Below, piece after piece: positions 1-6,871 of a stretch of 14,487 nucleotides of DNA. The stretch's first letter is position 1. Each line of letters opens with the position of its first letter. Origin of the DNA: Fimbriiglobus sp. (GTDB lineage: Bacteria; Planctomycetota; Planctomycetia; Gemmatales; Gemmataceae); contig JANXTD010000815.1 in NCBI GenBank assembly GCA_025352585.1, positions 1 through 14,487 of the forward strand. The letters run 5' to 3'. The position numbers and the translations under genes are program-made. The notes beneath the pieces were generated by a model. The model was not told the origin of the DNA, made no database searches, and was given only the letters and a program-made list of their open reading frames with translations.

Positions 1-1
1 C

Positions 2-2347
2 ACTTTCCCGCTCGCCTGCGTGCTCGCGCTCGCGTCCGTCGCGGCGACGCAGGCGGCCCCGCCGCCGGTCGATTTCAACAGGGACGTCCGCCCGATCCTG
101 GCGGCGCAGTGCTACGCCTGCCACGGGCCGGACGAGAAGGCCCGCAAGGCCGACCTCCGGCTCGACCGCCGCGACGCCGCGGTGAAGGCGGGCGCGATCG
201 CCCCTGGGAAGCCGGCCGCGAGTGCGCTGCTGGCGCGGATCACGTCCGAAGACCCGGACGAGGTGATGCCGCCGGCGAAGTCGAAGAAGCCGCCGCTCAC
301 GCCGGGGCAGGTCGCGCTCTTGAGCCGCTGGGTGGCGGAGGGGGCGAAGTACTCCGAACACTGGTCGTTCACCGAACTCTCCCCGCCGGCCGTCCCGCCG
401 GTCCGGAACGCGGCGTGGGTGCGGAACCCGATCGACGCCTTCGTCCTCGCCCGGATCGAGGCGGCCGGGCAGGCACCGAGTGCGGGGGCCGACCGCGCCA
501 CGCTCATCCGCCGCCTGTCGTTCGACCTCACCGGCCTGCCGCCGGCACCGGCCGACGTGCGGGCGTTCGTCGAGGACCGGTCGCCGGACGCCTACGAGGC
601 CGTGGTCGATCGGCTGCTCGCGTCGCCGCACTACGGGGAGCGGATGGCGGTGTGGTGGCTCGACCTCGTGCGGTTCGCCGACACCATCGGCTACCACAGC
701 GACAACCCCATGAACGTCGCCCCGTACCGCGACTATGTGATCGGCGCGTTCAACGGCAATTTGCGCTTCGACCACTTCACGACCGAGCAGTTGGCCGGCG
801 ACTTGCTCCCGAACCCGACGACGGCGCAGCGGGTGGCGACGGCGTACAACCGCCTCCTCCAGACGACGGAGGAGGGCGGGGCGCAGGCCCGCGAGTACGA
901 GGCGAAGTACGCCGCCGACCGGGTGCGGAACTTCGGCCAGGTGTGGCTCGGCGGGACGCTGATGTGCGCCGAGTGCCACGACCACAAGTTCGACCCGTAC
1001 ACGCAGAAAGACTTCTACGCCGCGGCCGCGTTCTTCGCGGACGTCCAGGAGGCGTCCGTCGGCCGGCGGGAAGCGGGGTTGGCGGTGGCCACGCCTGGGC
1101 AGGAAGCGGAGTTGAAGGCACTGGGCGACGCCGCCGCCGCGGCGCAAGCCCGGCTCGCGGCGCGGGCGGCGGTCATCCCTCAGGCCGCGCTGAAGGCCGA
1201 CCGCGAGGCGGTCGCCGCGGCGGCGAAGGCCCGCGCCGACTTCGACGCGACGATCCCGAAGGTGCTGGTGACGACCGCCGGCGGGCCGCGGACCGTCCGC
1301 GTACTCCGCCGGGGGGACTGGCTCGACACGTCCGGCCCCGTCGTGACGCCGGCCACTCCTGGCTTCCTACCCCCGCTGCCGCCGCTGCCCGCCGGCGCGA
1401 AGCGGTACACCCGGCTGGACCTCGCGAAGTGGGTCACCGCGGCCGACAACCCGCTCCCCGCCCGCGTCGCCGTGAACCGCTTGTGGAAGTTGTTCTTCGG
1501 GGCCGGGATCGCCCGCTCGCTCGAAGAAACCGGCTCGCAGGGGGAACTGCCGACGCACCCCGAACTCCTCGACTGGCTCGCGACGGAGTTCCGCGCCGGG
1601 TGGGACGTGAAGAAAGTCATCCGCCTGATCGTCACGTCGAACGCCTACCGCCAGTTGTCGGCCGAGTTGCCGGCGGCGCGGGAGCGCGACCCGTTCAACA
1701 AGCTGTTCGCCCGGCAGTCGCGGTCCCGCCTCGACGCCGAGTTCGTCCGCGACAACGCCCTCGCGGTGAGCGGGCTGTTGAACCCCGCCGTCGGGGGGGC
1801 GAGCGTGAAGCCGTACCAGCCGCCGGGGTACTGGGCGGCCCTCAACTTCCCGGCCCGCGAGTGGCAGAAGGACGCCGGCGAGAAGGTGTACCGCCGCGGC
1901 ATGTACACCCACTGGCAGCGGTCGTTCCCGCACCCGGCGATGCTCGCGTTCGACGCCCCGAGCCGCGAGGAGTGCACGGCCGAACGCCCGCGGTCGAACA
2001 TCCCGCAACAGGCGCTCGTGCTGCTCAACGACCCGGAGTTCGTGGAGGCGGCGAAGGCGCTCGCCGCGAAGGCGCTCGCCGAGGGCGGGGCCGACGACGC
2101 GGCCCGGTTGGCGTGGGCGTTCCTGCGGGCGACCGGCCGCGCCGCCCGACCCGCCGAAGGGGCGGTGCTGCTCGGCGTACTCGAGAAGCACCGCGCGGAT
2201 TACGCCGCGAACCCGGCCGCCGCCTCGAAGTTGCTTGCGGCCGGCGACCTGCCTGTGCGAAAGGGCGTGCCCGCCGCCGAACTCGCCGCGTGGACGAGCG
2301 TGTGCCGCGTGGTGCTGAATCTCAACGAGACGATCACGCGGCCGTAA
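2..2347 (+). CDS. PSCyt1-DUF1549-DUF1553 secreted cytochrome-like protein (5' end outside window)
   Basis: The frame is open from base 2. A GTG lies at 20, but the hydrophobic signal-peptide core (ACVLALASVAATQA) already begins before it, so the true start is probably upstream of the window. Residues below are numbered from that GTG. A PSCyt1-type segment carries the c-type haem motif CYACH (C31, C34, H35). DUF1549/PSCyt2 spans about 136-341 and ends in the family signature CAECHDHKFDP (C316, C319, H320). An Ala-rich, probably helical linker follows, then a conserved RVLRRGDW stretch. DUF1553/PSD1 runs from about 462 to the C-terminus, with AVNRLWKLFFGAGI, SNIPQQALVLLNDPEF and a closing LNLNETITRP. 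Family assignment is firm. These proteins are exported and predicted to bind haem, but their reaction is unknown. The DUF1501 gene follows 84 nt downstream, the usual planctomycete pairing. Confidence 0.93.
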   Translation, partial: TFPLACVLALASVAATQAAPPPVDFNRDVRPILAAQCYACHGPDEKARKADLRLDRRDAAVKAGAIAPGKPAASALLARITSEDPDEVMPPAKSKKPPLTPGQVALLSRWVAEGAKYSEHWSFTELSPPAVPPVRNAAWVRNPIDAFVLARIEAAGQAPSAGADRATLIRRLSFDLTGLPPAPADVRAFVEDRSPDAYEAVVDRLLASPHYGERMAVWWLDLVRFADTIGYHSDNPMNVAPYRDYVIGAFNGNLRFDHFTTEQLAGDLLPNPTTAQRVATAYNRLLQTTEEGGAQAREYEAKYAADRVRNFGQVWLGGTLMCAECHDHKFDPYTQKDFYAAAAFFADVQEASVGRREAGLAVATPGQEAELKALGDAAAAAQARLAARAAVIPQAALKADREAVAAAAKARADFDATIPKVLVTTAGGPRTVRVLRRGDWLDTSGPVVTPATPGFLPPLPPLPAGAKRYTRLDLAKWVTAADNPLPARVAVNRLWKLFFGAGIARSLEETGSQGELPTHPELLDWLATEFRAGWDVKKVIRLIVTSNAYRQLSAELPAARERDPFNKLFARQSRSRLDAEFVRDNALAVSGLLNPAVGGASVKPYQPPGYWAALNFPAREWQKDAGEKVYRRGMYTHWQRSFPHPAMLAFDAPSREECTAERPRSNIPQQALVLLNDPEFVEAAKALAAKALAEGGADDAARLAWAFLRATGRAARPAEGAVLLGVLEKHRADYAANPAAASKLLAAGDLPVRKGVPAAELAAWTSVCRVVLNLNETITRP

Positions 2348-2351
2348 GCGG

Positions 2352-2410
2352 CCGCCCCCCCCGAGGGCGGGGGTACTTCTCCCCACACCACCTCCCACCC
2401 GCGTGGGAGG
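2352..2410. other. Two adjacent hairpins in the gap between the DUF1553 and DUF1501 genes
   Basis: Two perfect inverted repeats sit in the 84-nt gap. The first is CCGCCC (2352-2357) with GGGCGG (2365-2370) around a 7-nt loop. The second is CCTCCCAC (2391-2398) with GTGGGAGG (2403-2410) around the loop CCGC. Neither is followed by a T run, so they do not look like classical rho-independent terminators. They could slow or process a message joining the two genes, or simply reflect GC-rich spacer DNA. No clear Shine-Dalgarno sequence lies between the second hairpin and the ATG at 2432. Confidence 0.45.
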
Positions 2411-2431
2411 GTTCGCCAACGCGGTAGACCC

Positions 2432-3856
2432 ATGAACGACTACCTCCGCCACGTCCGCCTCCTCCAGCGCCGCACGTTCCTGGGCCAGGCGTGCCGCGGG
2501 GTCGGGGCGGTCGCGCTCAGTTCGCTGCTCGCCCCGGCGGCCGCGTCAGCCGCCGACCGCCGGAAGGGCGTCGTCGCGACCCCGCACGCCCCCGTGAAGG
2601 CGAAGCGGGTCATCTTCATGGTGATGGCCGGGGGCCCGAGTCACCTCGAACTGTACGACAACAAGCCGACCCTCGCGAAACTCGACGGCCAGCCGATGCC
2701 CGAGTCGGTGACCAAGGGCCAGCCGATCGCGCAACTCCAGGGCGCGAAGTTGACGTGCCTCGGGCCGCAGTGGGGGTTCAAGAAGCACGGCGGGGGCGGG
2801 GTCGAGTTGAACGAGCTGTTCACCCACCTGCCGCGGGTCGCCGACCACCTGTGCGTCGTCCGGTCGATGAGGACGGAGGCGATCAACCACGACCCGGCGC
2901 ACACGTTCATGAACACCGGGTCGAGCGTGTCCGGCCGCCCGAGCATGGGCGCGTGGCTGACCTACGGTCTCGGCAGCGAGGCCGAGGACCTGCCCGGGTT
3001 CGTCGTCCTCACGTCCGACGGCCGCGGCGGGCAGAACCAGCCGATCGCGTCGCGGCAGTGGGGGCCGGGGTTCCTGCCGGGGCGGTTCCAGGGCGTCCAG
3101 CTCCGCGGCAAGGGCGACCCGGTGCTGTACCTGACCAACCCGCCGGGCGTCGGCCGCGACCAGCAGAAGGACGTGATCGACGCCGTGGCCCGGCTGAACC
3201 AGATGCCGGCCGGCGCGACCGACGACCCCGAGGTCGGCACCCGCATCGCGCAATACGAGCTGGCGTTCAAGATGCAGTCGAGTGTGCCGGCGCTCACGGA
3301 CCTGACGAGGGAGCCGCAGGCGGTGCTGGACAGTTACGGGTCGAAGGGTGCCGACGGGTCGTTCGCGTCGAACTGCCTCCTCGCCCGCCGGCTCGCGCAG
3401 CAAGGCGTGCGGTTCATCCAGCTCTACCACCGCGACTGGGACCACCACGGCGGGGTGAGGGACGGCATCAAGCTCAAGATCGAGGAGATCGACCGCCCGT
3501 GCGCCGCGCTCATTCAAGACCTGAAGCGGCTCGGCATGCTCGACGACACGCTGATCGTGTGCGCCGGCGAGTTCGGGCGGACGCCGATGTCGCAGGGCGG
3601 GAGCGGCCGCGACCACCACATGAAGGGGTTCTCGATCTGGCTGGCCGGCGGCGGGGTCAAGGGGGGCGTGACGCACGGGGCGACCGACGAGTTCGGGTAC
3701 AACGCGGCCGAGAACGTCGTCGAGGTCCACGACCTGCACGCCACGATGCTCCACCTGATGGGGATCGACCACGAGCTGCTGACCCACCGCTTCCAGGGCC
3801 GCGACTACCGCCTGACCGACGTCCGCGGGAAAGTCGTGCAGGAGATTCTGGCGTAA
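2432..3856 (+). CDS. DUF1501 family protein, Tat-exported (module A)
   Basis: A 474-residue protein of normal length for DUF1501, a family distantly related to the sulfatase/alkaline-phosphatase fold. The N-terminus has a twin-arginine motif, RRTFLGQ (R13, R14), then a hydrophobic stretch ending in Ala-rich sequence near residue 41, which indicates export of the folded protein by Tat. The core opens with VIFMVMAGGPSHLELYD. Later conserved blocks are EFGRTP (E380), GRDHH (D394, H395, H396) and DLHATMLHLMGIDH (D434, H436). Their Asp, Glu and His residues could bind metal, by analogy with the fold; this is inference. The ATG at 2432 is chosen because it places the Tat motif correctly, although no clear Shine-Dalgarno sequence precedes it. 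The gene probably works with the DUF1549/DUF1553 protein upstream. Substrate unknown. Confidence 0.93.
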   Translation: MNDYLRHVRLLQRRTFLGQACRGVGAVALSSLLAPAAASAADRRKGVVATPHAPVKAKRVIFMVMAGGPSHLELYDNKPTLAKLDGQPMPESVTKGQPIAQLQGAKLTCLGPQWGFKKHGGGGVELNELFTHLPRVADHLCVVRSMRTEAINHDPAHTFMNTGSSVSGRPSMGAWLTYGLGSEAEDLPGFVVLTSDGRGGQNQPIASRQWGPGFLPGRFQGVQLRGKGDPVLYLTNPPGVGRDQQKDVIDAVARLNQMPAGATDDPEVGTRIAQYELAFKMQSSVPALTDLTREPQAVLDSYGSKGADGSFASNCLLARRLAQQGVRFIQLYHRDWDHHGGVRDGIKLKIEEIDRPCAALIQDLKRLGMLDDTLIVCAGEFGRTPMSQGGSGRDHHMKGFSIWLAGGGVKGGVTHGATDEFGYNAAENVVEVHDLHATMLHLMGIDHELLTHRFQGRDYRLTDVRGKVVQEILA

Positions 3857-3894
3857 GCCCGCGACCGATTCCCTAAATCCTCCGGAGTCCACCC

Positions 3895-6636
3895 GTGCCT
3901 AGGTTTCTTTTCGGGATCCTCCTCCCCGCCCTCTTGGCCGCCCCCGCCGCGGCCGAGTGGAAGAGCCTCGTCGACCCGCCGGCCGAAAAGATCGACTGGC
4001 CAGCCGATTACAAGCTCGACGTGGCCCTCCCCCGTACCTTCTTTGAACCGGACATCGTCTACGCCGACGGCGGACCCTTCGCGATCGTCGGCCGGCACGG
4101 GAAGGGCGAAGCCAAGGTGGTAATCGACCTGCGGAGCGGGAAACTCGTCGGCACCTTACCGGGCGAACTCAAGATCGACGCCCCCTACGCCCTGAGCCGG
4201 GACGGCAAGCGGTTCGCCGCCACCGCCCACGGGTTCCGCGGCGCGACAGTCGTGGTCTTCGACGTGTCCGCGACGGCCCCGAAGGTGCTGGGCGAACTGT
4301 CGGTCGAGGGGAAGCCGGATTCGCTCCAGTTCGTCGGCCCGGACAAGGTGCTGACGTATACGGGCAAGCGGGTCGCCCAGGTCTACGACCTGAAGGCGAA
4401 CGGTAAGCAGGTCGCCGAGGTCAAGGTCGAGGGCAGCCCGTGGCGGCACGCGGTGCCGTTCGCCACCCCCGGCGGGAAGTACATCGGGGTTCCGGACACC
4501 AAGTTCCTCCGGTTCCACGACGCCGACACCGGGGCCGAAGTCGCCCTCCTTCCGGGGCCGAAGCAGCAGGACGGGAACGACCAGAACTTCGACGGCCTTT
4601 CCGTCTCCCCTGACGGCACGAAGCTGGCCGCGGTCATGGAAGCGTGGAACAAGCGGCAACTGGTCATCATCGACCTCGCCACCGGGAAGACGCTCGCGGT
4701 CAACAAAGTCGAAGCGGCCGGTGCCCCCTTCTACAACGGGCAAAAAATCGTCTGGACGCTCGACGGGTCCGGGGTGCTGTTCCACGGCGGCACGGTACTC
4801 GACCCGATGACCGCGAAGGCCATCTTCACCCCCGCGGCCGAGGGCTGGGGCGGGACGCGCTACCCGATCTCCCTCGGGGCGGTCGTCGGCGTGACGAAGG
4901 TCGGCCAAGACCGGCACCTGCGGGCCGTGACCCTGCCGGCGGACAAGGTGGCCGCGGTGAAAGCCGCCGTGCGGAGCGGTGGGAACGCCGCCGACGCGCT
5001 ACTGCCGAACCTCGTCGCGGCGTCCACCGCCGGGGCGAAGACGTTCGACGTGCCGCTCGCCGCCCCCGGCTGGAGCCTGAAGCCCGACGCGGCCCCAGGC
5101 ACGACCGCCGGCCAGCGGCCGGTCCCACTCGGGTTCGACCTCGGCGGGTGCCAGTCCCTCCGCGTCACCGGCGGGGCGAAGCCGGTCGCGGTGTTCGAGA
5201 CGGCCGCGACCGCCGCCTTCGGCGAGCCGGACAACAACCGCCCGCGGACCGTCCGGCGGGTGGACCTGACGACCGGCAAGCTGACCGGCACGATCGAACT
5301 GCCCCCCGGGTGCGCCGTCGAAGACCTCGCCGCGGACGGGTCGGCCGTCGTCGCCGTGGACACCGCGACCCGCAGCCGGGCCGACGTGTTCCCGCTCGAC
5401 GGGGGCAAGCCGACCGGGATTCGCCCGTACGACGCGGAGCCGGGCGACGGCCGGAAGGTGGCCTACGCCGCCGTCCTCGCCCCCGGCCGCGTGCTCACGG
5501 TCAGCGGGGCCGGTACGCTGGCGGTGTGGGACCTCGGCAGCGGGAAGGCCGCCTACGTGGCTCACGCCCCCGGCTTCACCCCCGCGGGCATGACCGCGGG
5601 CCGGCGGTACGTCTTCGGCTTCCAGGGCAACGCCGTCCGCTTCTTCGACGCGGCCACCGGCGACGCCGTGGGCGACCTCGTCCTGGGGTTCGTCCCGGTC
5701 ACGGCCGGGAACGCCCCGCGAACGCCGTTCGTGAAGCCGGACGGGTCCGAGGCGGCGGCGGTCCTCGTCAAGTCCGGGGCCGGCGCGGTCCTCGTCCGCT
5801 GGGACCTCTCCCGAGGGGCACAGATCGACGAGACCCCCTTGAAGGTCGCGGCCGCCGCCGGGAAGTGGTTCGAGTACGCCGGGAACGGCATCCTCACCGA
5901 CGGCCGGGAACTCTTCGACCCGGCCCGGAAGGCGGTCATTTGGGCCTACTCGCCCCCGCCCGCCGCCAACCGCTTCTCGGCTCAGCGGCCGGACGGCCGG
6001 ACGTGGTACGCGGTCAGCGTCGGGAGTCAGGGCAGCCTCGTCGCGGCGGACCTGCCGGGCAAAGCCGCCGAGGCGCAGGTCGCGTCCGTCGCCGACGGGG
6101 CCGGGGCCGTCCTGAAGCCGGGAGCGAAGGTCGCACTCGCCCTCGACTTCACCGGCACGAACGCGTCCGACGGCCTGAAGAAGGCACCGGACGCCCTCAA
6201 GACAGCTTGGGCCGCCAACGGCATCGAGGTGGCGGACTCGGCCGACATCACCGTGCAGGTGCGTGTGACGGAGCGGGACACCGGGGAGCGGATGGAGTTC
6301 ACTACGGTCCGCGGGTTCATGCCCGTCTCACCGTTCGCCGCCCCGTCGGACATCGCCCGCGCGATGGAGGTGACGATCGAGACGACGGTGCGGGTGAAAG
6401 GCCAGCCGGTGTGGGTGGCCCCGCCGGCGAAGCACACCAGCCGCCCGGCGGGTCGATTCAACGTGCCGAAGGAGGACAAGACGGTAGACGTCTACCTGAC
6501 CCGCGTGATGTGGGATAACGTCCCCGGGTGGGCGGCCATGACCCTGCCCCGGTTCCTGACCAAGACGCCGGACGGATTCCTGACGCTCCCTGGGTACTCG
6601 GCGTTCACTGCGGGCGGGGTGATAGCTGGGAAGTGA
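3895..6636 (+). CDS. Large secreted beta-propeller-like (WD40-like) protein of unknown function
   Basis: A 913-residue protein starting at GTG 3895. GGAG at 3884-3887 lies 7 nt upstream, and the first 20 residues form a good signal peptide (cleavage likely after PAAA, before E21). Most of the chain shows repeating beta-strand patterns of WD40/YVTN-like propellers, such as LSVSPDGTKLAAV near residue 235, VIIDLATGKTLA after it, and TLAVWDLGSGKAAYV near 540. No haem CXXCH motif is present and cysteines are very rare. The last ~175 residues (from about 739) look like a separate domain, including FTGTNASDGLKKAPDAL and a conserved-looking VRGFMPVSPF segment that I do not recognise. The gap to the DUF1501 gene is only 38 nt, so co-transcription is likely. 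Exported propellers commonly bind proteins or polymers; the ligand here is unknown. The gene call is firm, the fold moderately so. Confidence 0.88.
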   Translation: MPRFLFGILLPALLAAPAAAEWKSLVDPPAEKIDWPADYKLDVALPRTFFEPDIVYADGGPFAIVGRHGKGEAKVVIDLRSGKLVGTLPGELKIDAPYALSRDGKRFAATAHGFRGATVVVFDVSATAPKVLGELSVEGKPDSLQFVGPDKVLTYTGKRVAQVYDLKANGKQVAEVKVEGSPWRHAVPFATPGGKYIGVPDTKFLRFHDADTGAEVALLPGPKQQDGNDQNFDGLSVSPDGTKLAAVMEAWNKRQLVIIDLATGKTLAVNKVEAAGAPFYNGQKIVWTLDGSGVLFHGGTVLDPMTAKAIFTPAAEGWGGTRYPISLGAVVGVTKVGQDRHLRAVTLPADKVAAVKAAVRSGGNAADALLPNLVAASTAGAKTFDVPLAAPGWSLKPDAAPGTTAGQRPVPLGFDLGGCQSLRVTGGAKPVAVFETAATAAFGEPDNNRPRTVRRVDLTTGKLTGTIELPPGCAVEDLAADGSAVVAVDTATRSRADVFPLDGGKPTGIRPYDAEPGDGRKVAYAAVLAPGRVLTVSGAGTLAVWDLGSGKAAYVAHAPGFTPAGMTAGRRYVFGFQGNAVRFFDAATGDAVGDLVLGFVPVTAGNAPRTPFVKPDGSEAAAVLVKSGAGAVLVRWDLSRGAQIDETPLKVAAAAGKWFEYAGNGILTDGRELFDPARKAVIWAYSPPPAANRFSAQRPDGRTWYAVSVGSQGSLVAADLPGKAAEAQVASVADGAGAVLKPGAKVALALDFTGTNASDGLKKAPDALKTAWAANGIEVADSADITVQVRVTERDTGERMEFTTVRGFMPVSPFAAPSDIARAMEVTIETTVRVKGQPVWVAPPAKHTSRPAGRFNVPKEDKTVDVYLTRVMWDNVPGWAAMTLPRFLTKTPDGFLTLPGYSAFTAGGVIAGK

Positions 6637-6659
6637 CTCGATCGCACGGAAGTGACTCG
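6629..6659 (+). repeat. 12-bp direct repeat overlapping the stop of the propeller gene
   Basis: GGAAGTGACTCG occurs at 6629-6640 and again at 6648-6659, a 19-nt period. The first copy contains the stop codon TGA (6634-6636). It may be a small local duplication. No function is evident. Confidence 0.6.
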
Positions 6660-6680
6660 GCGGCCTGCGGGTTGAGGGCG

Positions 6681-6716
6681 GGCGCGACGCGGTGCGTTAG
6701 TGAGACTGGTCGCGCC
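6681..6716. terminator. Possible terminator hairpin after the propeller gene
   Basis: Perfect 8-bp inverted repeat, GGCGCGAC (6681-6688) with GTCGCGCC (6709-6716), separated by 20 nt and lying 44 nt after the stop of the propeller gene. There is no T tract, so a rho-independent mechanism is uncertain. Position between two gene modules is the main support. Confidence 0.35.
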
Positions 6717-6743
6717 GCCGGAGAGGCGGTTCCGATTTCCTGC

Positions 6744-6772
6744 TTGCCTCGCGGGCGGGCGGGCGACATACT
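6744..6772 (+). promoter_or_regulatory. Candidate sigma70-type promoter for module B
   Basis: TTGCCT (6744-6749) and CATACT (6767-6772) each match 4 of 6 consensus positions for -35 and -10 and are separated by exactly 17 bp. They stand out from the surrounding GC-rich sequence and lie about 100 nt before the ATG of the next gene. By this reading transcription would begin near 6779. Prediction from sequence only; planctomycete promoters are poorly defined. Confidence 0.4.
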
Positions 6773-6781
6773 CTGGTGAAG

Positions 6782-6848
6782 CCGTCGTGCGCCGAGGGCC
6801 AGCCCTCTCGCCCGACGGTCCCCACCGGTTTTGCCTGCCCTTGCAGGC
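6782..6848 (+). other. Structured 5' leader of module B
   Basis: Between the candidate promoter and the ATG at 6872 there are two predicted hairpins. The first is nested: an outer stem CCGTCG (6782-6787) with CGACGG (6813-6818) encloses GAGGGC (6794-6799) with GCCCTC (6802-6807). The second is GCCTGC (6833-6838) with GCAGGC (6843-6848) around the loop CCTT. I recognise no known riboswitch family. The leader could affect translation or be incidental. Confidence 0.35.
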
Positions 6849-6871
6849 GTCGACCACTCGGCGGTAACCCG

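Noticed and set aside
109..2427. 772-codon open frame overlapping the first cytochrome-like gene in another plus-strand frame
   Set aside because: Composition is dominated by Arg, Gly, Pro and Ala with no domain, as expected for an out-of-frame reading of GC-rich coding DNA.
3564..3587. 24-bp stretch identical to one in the other DUF1501 gene (12460-12483)
   Set aside because: It encodes the conserved EFGRTP block in both genes. Conserved residues plus strong GC codon bias explain it without gene conversion or a repeat element.
2546..3892. 448-codon minus-strand frame opposite the module A DUF1501 gene
   Set aside because: Antisense shadow; the plus-strand frame has the conserved DUF1501 blocks and a Tat signal.
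4644..6518. 624-codon frame inside the propeller gene
   Set aside because: Arg/Gly-rich shadow of the real frame; no signal, motif or plausible start.
6776..6871. Upstream GTG start (6776) for the module B cytochrome-like gene
   Set aside because: The extra 32 residues do not look like a signal peptide, and the start would lie only a few bases after the candidate -10 box. ATG 6872 starts a proper export signal.
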